Source: Oxytricha trifallax
Taxonomy: Eukaryota > Ciliophora > Spirotrichea > Sporadotrichida > Oxytrichidae
NCBI GenBank assembly: GCA_000711775.1
Contig: ARYC01001407.1
Coordinates: 17,579 to 81,578, forward strand
DNA length: 64,000 nt
Direction of reading: 5' to 3'
The first letter of the stretch is position 1. Each line of letters opens with the position of its first letter. The position numbers were made by a program, and so were the translations under genes. Under the pieces are notes generated by a model. The model saw only the letters and a program-made list of their open reading frames with translations. It did no database searches and was not told the origin of the DNA. Positions 49,429 to 58,740 of this stretch are shown in pieces.

Positions 49429-49430
49429 TG

Positions 49431-49489
<59 letters not shown>
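49431..49489 (+). repeat. (AGAT)n microsatellite
   Basis: About 14 uninterrupted AGAT units directly next to the right end of the small palindrome. Confidence 0.95.
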
Positions 49490-49714
49490 CAATAACTTAA
49501 GGTAAAATAAAATGCAAAATTAATGAAAAGTGCAGTATATTGCAAAATGTAATTCCTTAAATTGAGGTAATCATTCCTGCTGTCCTTGGATTCCTGTTTT
49601 CTCTTCCCCATTCAGCCTCTGTTATCCTTCATTTCATTTGGTTCTAGCACCTTCTTACTAACTTTCTCGTGATCCTTTGCTTCTTATCTTGAATCAGTTT
49701 CTTAGATCTTCTGC

Positions 49715-50035
49715 TCATTCATGTGTTTAATTTATACTAGTTTGGTTTAATGGCTTCTTCTGTTGGGTTTAGCTCTAGCTCCACTCCGTATTCCGGCAAG
49801 ATGAGGAGGTACCCTCCAATTACACTTTTTTTCCGATCATTTCGCTGATTCTTCCCTCTTACTCCTCTTATAGCAGCTCCATCTTTCTCCGTATCCCGTT
49901 CTCCAAAACCAGCTCATCCCATTCGTCTACTTGTGATACCATGTTTGTATTCTGCGTTCCATTCTCCTAAGTCTTCCATAGAGATTCGTTTCTTTTCTCT
50001 CTAATTATCTCCACAGTCTTTTCTTCAACTGTGAC
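49715..50035 (-). CDS. ORF within the inverted-repeat element
   Basis: Frame of about 107 codons ending at TGA 49715, rich in Glu, Gln and Lys: TVEEKTVEIIREKRNESLWK, then VSQVDEWDELVLENGIRRKM, SEMIGKKVQLEGTSS. GC is well above the surrounding AT-rich DNA, and coding-like sequence continues on both sides in other frames (to about 50085 upstream; KQESKDSRNDYLNLRNYI at 49600 downstream). No domain recognised. If real it would be the product of the element bounded by the repeats at 49044 and 50250. Confidence 0.4.
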
Positions 50036-50738
50036 CCCCCGATTTCCCAATTTCCAACTTCATGGACCCCCTTCAAGTTGTTCATAAAGTAATATCGCTG
50101 TCAATTCAAAATTAATAAAATCAAGGTACTGTACCGTAAACAGCCTAAATGCGGTAGAGTACCAAAAATTTAATAAAATCAATATTAATATCGTTGATAT
50201 AGAAATCTTGATTAATAGATTAAATACCCTATAATATAGCTATTTTAGATAATTCCTTATTAACTATTATACCAATCTGTTACGTCAAATGAGTCGAAAC
50301 AAAGGTGAATAGATTATCTAATAATGATGTCAGAATTATCCTCGAGAGATCTTAGATAGTTTATCAGATGTTAAAATTAACCAGTTTGTTTATTCTCTAG
50401 CATTTTAATCTTACTTATTATATATGAAAAGATATCATTACTATTTAATTGCTATTTTTATGCCTGTATTTTGTATAATGAAATGTAAGTTATACAGATG
50501 CAGTAAGCCTTCTAGAGTAGTTTAATAAATTTTTGAATTTTCAGCAAATTGAATAAATCTAATCAAGAGATATTTTAATAAAAATATATCATTTAAAGTA
50601 TAATTATAATTAATTAAAGTTAAATACTTAAATAAAAATGAGTGTGTAATTTTCTGAGTGTGATGATTAATGATTTAAAATCAAATAATTTTAACATATC
50701 ACTGTTTATTACTAAAATCAAACCATCAATCTTAGTCG

Positions 50739-50786
50739 TGACGTAGACGTATCTGAGTGAGTTGACGTGGCAAACTTCCGTGACGT
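50739..50786 (+). promoter_or_regulatory. Three TGACGT motifs upstream of the GC island
   Basis: TGACGT at 50739-50744, 50763-50768 and 50781-50786, the last two within TGACGTGGCA. TGACGT is the core of CRE/bZIP sites in other eukaryotes. Their clustering 70-120 bp before the ATG at 50856 suggests a regulatory region, by inference only. Confidence 0.35.
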
Positions 50787-50855
50787 GGCAGTCATAAAGT
50801 AGAAAACTCCGAAAAAACCATTCTCGGTATTACCTAGTCTTCTCCCAGAATCAAG

Positions 50856-51101
50856 ATGTCACCACACTTTGTAGCTGAGGACAGAGCTTGTGAGATCCAA
50901 CTGAGTAACAGAAGATGGAGAAAAACGCTTACCGGTCCCACCGCTGCTGGGAAACGTAACCCCTATCCTTTCGCTGTGGTAGCTTCTGCACCCTAATCCG
51001 GTGTGGGAGAAAAATCCTTATCGTTGGCTTCAATGGTTTCCGTCTTCTCGCTTTCAAGGCAGAGCATACCTTCATCCTGCTCCCTATTACCTAGGAACTG
51101 A
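50856..51101 (+). CDS. 81-codon ORF in the GC island
   Basis: ATG 50856 to TGA 51099-51101 with one TAA as Gln: starts MSPHFVAEDRACEIQLSN and continues with basic and Ser-rich sequence (NRRWRKTLTGPTAAGKRNPY; LSLASMVSVFSLSRQS). Codon use is unlike the host genes. With only TGA as stop, an 81-codon frame in GC-rich DNA can arise by chance, so this is weak. Confidence 0.2.
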
Positions 51102-51357
51102 ACTCAAGCTAGGTAACTCATCTATGCAGGGAAATCCTTAGCGTGCAGACGACTCGAGGAGTCTAGGATCTGACAGATTGAACCCCGCCGACTGGTCCCT
51201 CATGAGTTGCGCCCAGCAACCCCCTACCTGCCCTCGGTAAGCCTTAGTTGTAGTAGAAAGCTCTATTAGAAAGTCTCCAGCCTGGGGCCCCTGTGGGTCA
51301 CCCTATCCTTATAACTTTCTAATTTAATATTATTTTTTTTTTAGTGTATTTTTAGGG

Positions 51358-52040
51358 TTTCTGCTTTAAAACAGCATTTTTACGTTAAATTTATAATAAT
51401 TATTACAAATTTTCTTTATCTCTGATTAGTTTTCGTTGAGGAACTTCTTAAATTCTTTTTATTTTTTTATTTTATTTTTTTAAATAAAGCGGGGACCTGT
51501 TAGATATGTATTTATTTATAATTTCAAGGAACGCTTATTTATACTTTCAATTAATTTATTTATATATTTTTTTAAGAAATTGTATTTAAATTGCCTCAAA
51601 TAAGAGCAATATATTTTGATAATATTTCACGCATTTTAAAGATTCAATGAATGTAACTTTAATTAAAAAATAGAGTATTAAATTAATTCATCATTACTAT
51701 AATTATGCATCTATTAATTTAAATTTATCAAGGATGTATAATTTATTATTGAATCTAAAAATGCGTGAAATATTATCAAAATATATTGCTCTTATTGTAG
51801 TTGAGGCAATTTAAACATAATTTCTTTACAAAATATAAATTTAAATTAATTGAAAATATAAATTAAGCTTCCTTGAAATTTAAAATAATTTTATATCGAA
51901 CAGGTCACCGCTTTATTTATAAAAATAAAATAAAAAAATAAAAAGAATTTAAGAAGTTCAATAACGAGAACTAATCAGAGATACAGAAAATTTGTAATAA
52001 TTATTATTATTATAAATAACATAAAATGCTGTAAAAAGCT
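51358..52040. repeat. Large inverted repeat, arms about 290 bp
   Basis: The left arm (about 51358-51655) reads AACAGCATTTTTACGTTAAA..TTATTACAAATTTTC..CTCTGATTAG..AAATAAAGCGG.GACCTGTT..GCCTCAAATAAGAGCAATAT..TTCACGCATTTT; the right arm (about 51750-52040) carries the same blocks reversed. Arms are roughly 85% identical, spacer about 95 bp. No ORF. Likely a fold-back MITE; it directly follows the GC-rich island. Confidence 0.75.
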
Positions 52041-52050
52041 GAAGCTAAAT

Positions 52051-52205
52051 ATCTTGGCGAATAAATTATTAATATAAATTATTAAAATATCTTAAGATGT
52101 ACTAAAATACTTACTCATTAAGTGCCTCATAATCTTGGTGCATAAATTTTTTTATAAATTAATGAAATATATAAAATTGTACTTAAAATTCTTACTCATC
52201 TGTTG
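52051..52205 (+). repeat. Diverged tandem duplication, unit about 80 bp
   Basis: ATCTTGGCGAATAAATT.. at 52051 is repeated as ATCTTGGTGCATAAATT.. at 52132; both units end in TACT..AAATNCTTACTCAT. It abuts the right arm of the large inverted repeat. Confidence 0.6.
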
Positions 52206-54279
52206 TTTTTATTGCTCAACTCCATTCTCTTCACACTTTTATATTTAAAGAAAGATATTCTGAAGATATGATGAAAATATCTAAGAAAATTTATGTAAAT
52301 ATGGCGAAGAATGCAGCAAAAATTAGTTTGATGCCTTAAAATAGAAATTATTTGGAAAAGTCAAATTTAATTTTATTAGTTGGTATATTTAATTAATATC
52401 AGATATAATCTTAATTAAAATAATTTTGAATCTTTTGAAATTTCTTCCTTCAATTTGATTAAACTTTATTAATAGTAGGGATGTTGATTTAGAATTTAGT
52501 ATTGAAATTGAGAGAAGTAAGCATTTCTTAGTATTAAAGAATCTTTGTGATTGTGAACATTTTATTAGGAATTTAGCATTACCCCTATAAGAAGCAGACT
52601 TTACTTTAGGTCTGTTTTACTAAATTAATATTTATTACTTAATTGGCTGATTGGCGTGTTTAACCTTTACTCAACTATACGCTTAACTATTCACATATAA
52701 GCCTAGAAAATATATATTTCTTGTAGTTTATATGTCATTGGTGGACCATAACTTATAAAAGGCGAGAAATATTTTTTCTTCTCGAAGTTAAACGTTTGAA
52801 TACGGTTGCTATAAAGATTGTGGTTTTCTCTGTAATTATTCAATTATTGTTAATAATTCAACTGTTATGACAAAATAACTCAGAACTTAACTTGTATTTA
52901 CTGCTTTTTAATTTTTTAAGGATAGCTATGATCTTAAAAATAACTATATCTTTATCTTTTCATTTACTATATTCTTGTTAACTAGATCAACCTATGCTAT
53001 TAATTCAAAAAATTAGCCTAGTTTCATTTTAAAAGATCTGTTATCACTTTAATTTGGAGGCACTTTCATTGTTTATTTTTATTGCTAATGTTGCTGTTCT
53101 TGATATTATTAATACTCTTTATTTTTTGATTTTATTCTTTAGTATATCAAGAAGATACAATGAAAATATCTTTTTTCAATTGCAACTACAATTTGAATAG
53201 AAAAAATGACAATAATAATATAATTCATTTATATTATTACAGTTTAAGTAACAGGCATCTTTAATTACGACATTTAATAGAAATCTAATTTGTTCTGAAA
53301 ATATTTGTAATTTATGCCTGATAAATATATTCATTTAAATTTAAATAAGCGGTTTTATATTTATATTTTGCAATTTTCCCATTTTGAATGTGTTTTATTA
53401 ATATTTTATCTTCCATGCAAAATCAAGCTCTTTATTTTTTTATCCCTGAAGTATCATTTGCAAAAAACCTGTTTTTAAGTTAACAAGAGGTAGCTATTGA
53501 AATGATAATGTGATTTTAGAGTGCCTCGGCTCTTATCTTGCAGTTAAGTGAGAAAGCGGCATTACTGCATCTATTGGAAAGAGTTACTAATATTAAATAA
53601 TTAGTAATTGTTATAATTGTATTGATCACACATGAACTTAGTTTTGGTGCTGTAATAATTTATAAAAGAAAGAATTTACTAATATACAATAAATAAAGCA
53701 AATTCCATTTGTATTTAGATTTATATTAACAATAATAATGTTATTTGTAATTGATTTTACTTTTAACAACCAAAAAATATGCACCTTTTAGTATAATTTA
53801 ATTATATATACAAGAAACAAAATGTGATAAATAACACATATTTATAAAATTACTTTTGTCTAAAACTGTGCATCCATATTATAAGTACAGCTATTTTTTT
53901 AAATTATTTGGTTTTCTTAATTATTGTTTGACAAACACCTCATATATGTGAAATTATATATGCTGATAATAGTGATTAAAAAGCGAATTTAGACTAATTA
54001 AATAATTTAATGATCATTCTTGATATAGCACTTAATTCAAATGATTTCTAATATTTATATATAAATATTAAATTAAACTCGAACAAGCAATTCATTATGG
54101 TTGACAGAGTATGATTTTATTGAGAATATGTCTAAATAATTAACCTACCACAATATTACAAGAGAATTAAATTCAATCCTTCATCTCAGATATTTTAATA
54201 TGATGAAGTATAAGTAGATATTTATTAATGAATTCAGTTTGTTTAAGAGTTTAAGAATTATTTTATTTTCAAAGATTTA
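52206..54279. other. AT-rich germline DNA
   Basis: No coding frame of convincing composition and no repeat noticed. Confidence 0.35.
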
Positions 54280-54440
54280 TGATCTATACTTCTACTCTAC
54301 CGTTGTTTTCTATTTCAATACCTTATTCACTCACCTCCTTGTTATCAAAGCAGTTTTAGGGAATGTGGTTGTATGTGGGTAAATGTATCTCTGCCATCAA
54401 TGATGTGCTGTTTTGTCTTCATAACCTTTAAATTGTTGAG
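54280..54440 (-). CDS. Short coding-like segment
   Basis: Minus strand reads KTKQHIIDGRDTFTHIQPHS and, after a one-base shift, DNKEVSEQGIEIENNGRV. Higher GC than the flanks. No start or stop; possibly an isolated MDS or a remnant of the adjacent transposon. Confidence 0.3.
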
Positions 54441-54889
54441 TACTTAATTTAACTTTCTCCTTTTCAAATTATTTTTTTATGCTATGAATAATAGAACTTA
54501 TTATTCTCAAAGTATATATCATTTATAACAAACTCTACTATCATGTCTCCACTCACTGTTCCATTATCATATTCTAGATGTACTTTATCAGTGCTTGATA
54601 ATTTTCATCAATTAAAACAGATGAAACTACATCAAAGTTTAATTTAACTAATATTTTACGGATACATCAATTAATGTATTCGCAGAAAATCTAAAATGAT
54701 ATATCTTAAGAATATATTAAAAATTAATAGGTATCTTAACAGTCGGTGACATATCCAAATGATGTTAATAGATATAATTCCATTTATAACTTTTCTAAGC
54801 TTAGAATTTATGAAATATTTTTTTGAAATTAAAGAAGTTTTATGAATAATAAAGAAATTTATATATACAGACAGGAATTGATAAAAAGA

Positions 54890-55870
54890 TCATTGTCTCA
54901 TTTCAAAAAGTCCCCTCCCGAAGGAGGTTCATCCTTCTCGCAATTTTTTAGTTTTAGCGGATACTTCAAGTTTTCTCATATTGGGGCACATATTTTGCAC
55001 GAAACCGTAGATTTCTTCTGGCTTTTAGGAATGCTCCTAAACAAGAGCTACAATGACATTTTCTGCTCTGTGGTAGGAAACTATATCGTCTTCATTGCCT
55101 TTCTTAGCTATGATGAATTTCTCGATGTGTAAACCCCCCAGCAGCAGAGTAACTTTCCTGTTTTAGTAAGTTTGAGCCACATTCCTTCGTTCACTTCCTC
55201 ACATCCGTGCTTCTTAATGAATTTCTAAGCCAGCTCCCTCATTTAGTTCACGACCCATATAATGAGAATACCTCTCTCTTGTAGAAGGTGGATGGGCATT
55301 TCCAAAAACTGTTAACCCGAAAATGTTTCTTAAGGTAGATCTTGTTGAATTCTCCAGGCAGAATCCATCATTACTACATCGTAAAGTCTTCCATATCTGG
55401 TCAAACAGTATTTTGGCAATCATTTCCCACATCCTGAGGTCTGTGACATCACCTTTAAACTGGACTGGATTAGTGAAGATCGGTTTTGTCATGGCTTTAA
55501 CCTTTGTCTTTATCGCTATTAGCTGATCGTCTTTTTTTATTCTTAAGTTTTACAATTTAGTCGCCTTTGTAAATTCCATTCTTTTTCTCTAGTCTAAGAT
55601 TCTCTTTAATAACGTTGATGTCTTCTGGTTTTAGTTTACGTTTAGCAATATGACGAGTACAATTATAGCTCCTGTCAAACTGTTTCGAGCAGTACACACA
55701 AGTTTTCTACATTTTCTTCTCCCAGTCTCTGGTAAGCTTATGTTTCTCCTTATGCTTTTATGTCTGTGTGTCCTCAAGGACTCAAGTGTCTCATAGGATT
55801 TATTGCAGTAGTTACAATGCAATCGTTCAGCGTCATTTATTACTGGTAACTTATTTCTTTTGCCGAGCAT
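54890..55870 (-). pseudogene. C2H2 zinc finger plus MT-A70 adenine methyltransferase, degenerate
   Basis: Starts at ATG 55870 (MLGKRNKLPVINDAERLHCN). Two CxxC..H fingers: LHCNYCNKSYETLESLRTH (55815) and CVYCSKQFDRSYNCTRH (about 55700). Then a basic linker, KPIFTNPVQFKGDVTDLRMW, and an MT-A70 core: YDVVMMDSAWRIQQDLPQET (55390-55340), FLEMPIHLLQERGILIIWVV, HGCEEVNEGMWLKLTKTGKL (about 55180), YHRAENVIVALVQEHSQKPE (about 55070), EIYGFVQNMCPNMRKLEVSA and the end motif REG-x-TSFG. MT-A70 enzymes methylate N6 of adenine in RNA or DNA using SAM. The catalytic DPPW reads DSAW, the Trp of the terminal GW motif is TGA (54929-54931), and at least three one-base frame breaks are needed (about 55760, 55420, 55140), so it is almost surely inactive. 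Stop at TGA 54890. Confidence 0.75.
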
Positions 55871-57057
55871 TTTTTATCTTATGTTTTAATTATTTAATTA
55901 TAAATTCATAATGAAGATCTTATAGCTATGTTTTCTACATAAAGTTAAATATTTAAAAAAAAAAGAGCAAATTTTTACCTCTTTTTCAAAAAAAATCACC
56001 AATTTTTTCGCTATATTTATAGAAAAAAATGGGGGAATTTTTATATTCTAATTTTACTATTTTTTTACAAAGCTGTTTAAGCCTAATCGTAATCCATTGA
56101 GTTGACCTTTTTTTTATTATTATACTTTTCGTAATAATTAATTGATTTATTATTATGTTTTTATTAAAATAGTTTATTATGTTATAATTTAGACTACAAT
56201 TCATAATATCATAATATCTAGTGATGATCAAGAATGGAATGCATTAAAACTTAAAAATAATGATTAGTTCGAGTTGTATAATAAAACCATTTTATATATT
56301 ATTGAGATATCAGATATTATATTAAATGTAAATGGAAGTGATAAAGATTTTATTTACAAGGTCTTAAGACATAAAAAGTCAAGTAAAAAATGAGGTCCAT
56401 TTTTTAAATAATTTTATATAAGTTTAATTATTTAATAATAGTTTGCACTATTTTCAAATATACCCCAAACATTTTTATTATCAATGTAATAGCTTAAAAT
56501 TTTTTAATTTAGTTTTTGTGTTTAAAAGATTAATATATTTACTCAATATGATATTTAGTTTATTTGTATTACTTAAGTTTCGCGTTATAAATATATTAAA
56601 ATCACAAATTAATATAAATAGTTTTAAGTAGGTCTATTACCTTTCGTGAAAATTATTTATTGCAGTACCTATAATTTGATTATTTAATTAAGCCTAAGCT
56701 TACTTATTAAGGCTAAATTGAATAATTCAATGCTATAAACACAATTGTTTATAAATTTGATTTATTAATTCTGATCAATATAAATTTTACAAGACTTTAT
56801 TTAATTTCAGCTTAATAGACAGAGACTTTGATCTGTAATATTTTATATAATAAAAAATACTTATCGAATTGTAATTAAATAATCAATTATTTAGGCATTC
56901 TAGAGAATAGAGAGTAACCAAGAGAGAGCAGATGACACGAGAGAGCTCAAACAAAAGTTCAGGTCCAAGAAAGACTGGATCACTTTCTTAAGATATAATA
57001 GAAATTTATCATTATGTATAATTCTTATAGAGGGATATTACCTCCCGCCTGATAACT
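55871..57057. other. AT-rich spacer between degenerate transposon genes
   Basis: Very AT-rich, with runs such as A10 near 55951. A short piece at 56890-56985 (GC-higher, plus strand) may be the worn start of the following ORF. No other feature. Confidence 0.35.
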
Positions 57058-57665
57058 AAATATCAATGAGTTTTATAAAAAGACTTTCTTGCTGGGAAAA
57101 AAGAACTACTCAAGAGTGCTGATGTTTAGGCATTCAATGTGCCATACTATGAGGAGCTCTCTGTGAAAAATATCTTCGATTAGATTAAAGAAGACACTCA
57201 AATCATAAGATTCTTGAACTATTATGACGACTTGAGCATCCTACCTGATAAATTACATGTACAGTATCCTCGGCACCCTGTGGCCAACTACATCAGTAAA
57301 CTTATTAAACATGCGAATAGGATTAGGTGCGTTAAGGAAGCTGAAGAGGACAAGCAAGACCAAATTTATTTAAGAGAAGACATTTTCAATAAGCTCGAGA
57401 GCGAGTCATTCTTCTCAAGTAAGTAGCATTTATAATAACTATAATTATTTAAGAGACTCAGGGTAAAGCACTGTCACTATTAAAATTCAAATCTAAGCCT
57501 TGAGCTCAAAGAAAGCAATGATAGTATCATGAAATATCCCAGACCTTTGAGAAATTTAAAATGACAGCGGAAGGACACGGACCGCAGAATATCATGATGG
57601 AGAAAGACGATGATGTGAAAGATGCTCTGCTTAAGCACCGTATGAGCGACGAGGAAATGCAATGA
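57058..57665 (+). pseudogene. Short acidic ORF, candidate TBE small protein
   Basis: Reads NEFYKKTFLLGKK, then after a one-base shift ELLKSADVQAFNVPYYEELS, NIFDQIKEDTQIIRFLNYYD, LPDKLHVQYPRHPVANYISK, and, after another shift near 57550, an acidic C-terminus MTAEGHGPQNIMMEKDDDVK..HRMSDEEMQ with TGA 57663-57665. About 190 codons, close to the size of the 22-kDa protein that TBE elements are known to encode beside a 42-kDa transposase and a 57-kDa zinc-finger protein. The assignment rests on size and position, not on recognised sequence. No catalytic motif seen. Confidence 0.5.
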
Positions 57666-57694
57666 ATGAAAATATATTATTTAATTAAATATTA

Positions 57695-58740
57695 TCATGT
57701 CTACTCTCTATTGCACCTAGCATAATTTTTCATAATTCTTAAGTGCCTCCCTATTATCCTATAAATGATTTGCTTATTGATACTCTCAATCGCATTCTTT
57801 ATCAAAACAGCATGCTATGCCTAGTTATAACTAAAGTCTTTGTTCACCAGCTATGTCTTATAGTGAAGCTTGATTTTAGAGAACACTTCTTCTATACAGT
57901 GATACTCTGAGCTATAGGGAGCATTGAAGATGCACTCCCAAAAAGAGGTACTAATCTGATTCTACATAGACCGAGTGTGATGGACACTCAAATTGTCCCC
58001 AAATATAATCACCCCTGGATTTGAGTTCCTCAATTTTAGGTACTCGAGCATGTCTACACAATTTTTGGCATTTATAGATAATTGTTTAATCATGTACTCC
58101 TCCAGACTTATACTCTCACTAACAAACTATTGCTGCAAATGTTTTTTAAAGTAATTCAATTCTTGCCCTGCTGTCAGCTATTGTATGGAAGGGCCCAGGA
58201 TTTATTTTTGCCTAGAATGGCTTAAAAATCACTTCATTAAATATATGATATTTTTATGTTTGTCTGCTATGCTAGTTAGTTCCATAAAGCATGTCATCCT
58301 CTGGATTATAAGGTGTTTAGTGTAAACTAGAGTCATTCTCTTCTTAGACTTCATTACTTTATATTTTATCTTGTGCTTAGAGTATATTTTCATAATTTTG
58401 GAGGCTAACAGTTTCTATTCAGGAAACTCTATATGTAACTAAATAACCCTAGACTCAAGAGATAGTTCTTTTTACCTCTCCAGTGTTGATGCCTAAACAA
58501 TATAATGATAATGTGCAAAAGTGTCAGATAGAGCTTTATAGACTTTGATGAATCAGCTTAACAATCTGAAGGTTCAGGTTATCTGAAGTATTTTTAAACT
58601 ATATTGTACGGGACGCCTAAAATAGTAGATACTTAACGATAACTCGCAAAAACTTTGCTCCCAATGCTATAGGTTATGAATCCATATCGGAACTAGCGCC
58701 CGTAGATATTGAACCTGCTTGAGTATAGGTTTTTCCAAAT
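57695..58740 (-). pseudogene. Tc1/IS630-type DDE transposase, TBE-like, degenerate
   Basis: Ending at TGA 57695-57697. The catalytic core is plain: PGVIIFGDNLSVHHTRSMQN holds the second Asp (about 58010), and CIFNAPYSSEYHCIEEVFSK the last acidic residue (about 57920), followed by IKLHYKTQLVNKDFSYN and a helical end. Upstream are LQQQFVSESISLEEYMIKQL with SINAKNCVDMLEYLKLRNSN (about 58140-58040), and farther up the frame changes repeatedly (ADKHKNIIYLMK near 58260). The first Asp and DNA-binding part are not clear. It is read toward the small acidic ORF, with only about 30 bp between the converging 3' ends, which fits a compact transposon. Inactive as it stands. Confidence 0.7.

Larger units (their letters stand above)
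49044..50250. mobile_element. 1.2-kb terminal-inverted-repeat element carrying an ORF
   Basis: The segment 49044-49174 is mirrored by 50120-50250: shared blocks include GGTACT..GTAAACAG.CTAAATGCGG, GTTGATATAGAA and CTTGATTAA.AGATTAAAT, about 75-80% identical over about 130 bp. Between them lie a small palindrome (49196-49428), a tetranucleotide microsatellite and a GC-richer ORF on the minus strand. The layout (long TIRs, central ORF) is that of a DNA transposon, but the ORF has no recognisable transposase motif and no clear target duplication was found. Confidence 0.55.
50730..51345. ncRNA. GC-rich structured island, candidate RNA gene or short mobile element
   Basis: About 600 bp near 50% GC in DNA of about 25% GC. 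Many strong short hairpins can be read: TTACCTAG..CTAGGTAA (51087-51118), GACTCGAGGAGTC (51150-51162), GTTGCGCCCAGCAAC (51207-51221), CACC..GGTG (50990-51004). On the minus strand GGGGTTCAATCTG (about 51176-51188) resembles a Pol III B box. A T10 run at 51334-51343 follows on the plus strand. It does not match 5S, tRNA, RNase P, SRP or telomerase RNA as far as I can see. A SINE or an unrecognised structured RNA are the main options; a small protein ORF (50856-51101) is the alternative. Confidence 0.35.
54890..58740. mobile_element. Degenerate TBE-like transposon (three-gene body)
   Basis: Three genes in about 3.9 kb: zinc finger/MT-A70 (-), small acidic ORF (+) and DDE transposase (-). Number, size and type fit a TBE element of about 4.1 kb (family knowledge). 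No C4A4 terminal repeat was found within about 500 bp on either side, and all three genes are broken, so this looks like an old copy that has lost its ends, or one whose ends are too diverged to see. Confidence 0.55.

Noticed and set aside
49431-49489. (AGAT)n repeat as a biologically special signal
   Set aside because: A plain tetranucleotide microsatellite; noted only because it abuts a palindrome.
50730-51345. rRNA, RNase P, SRP, telomerase RNA or a group I intron in the GC island
   Set aside because: None of the conserved core sequences I know for these could be found, and no C4A4-complementary template for telomerase RNA is present.
50730-51345. Bacterial or vector contamination of the GC island
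   Set aside because: It joins smoothly to AT-rich DNA on both sides and contains no long bacterial-type ORF or ribosome binding site, though I cannot run a search.
54890-55870. Functional host MT-A70 methyltransferase gene
   Set aside because: The DPPW motif is DSAW, the end motif has a stop, and the frame is broken at least three times; it lies beside a degenerate transposase.
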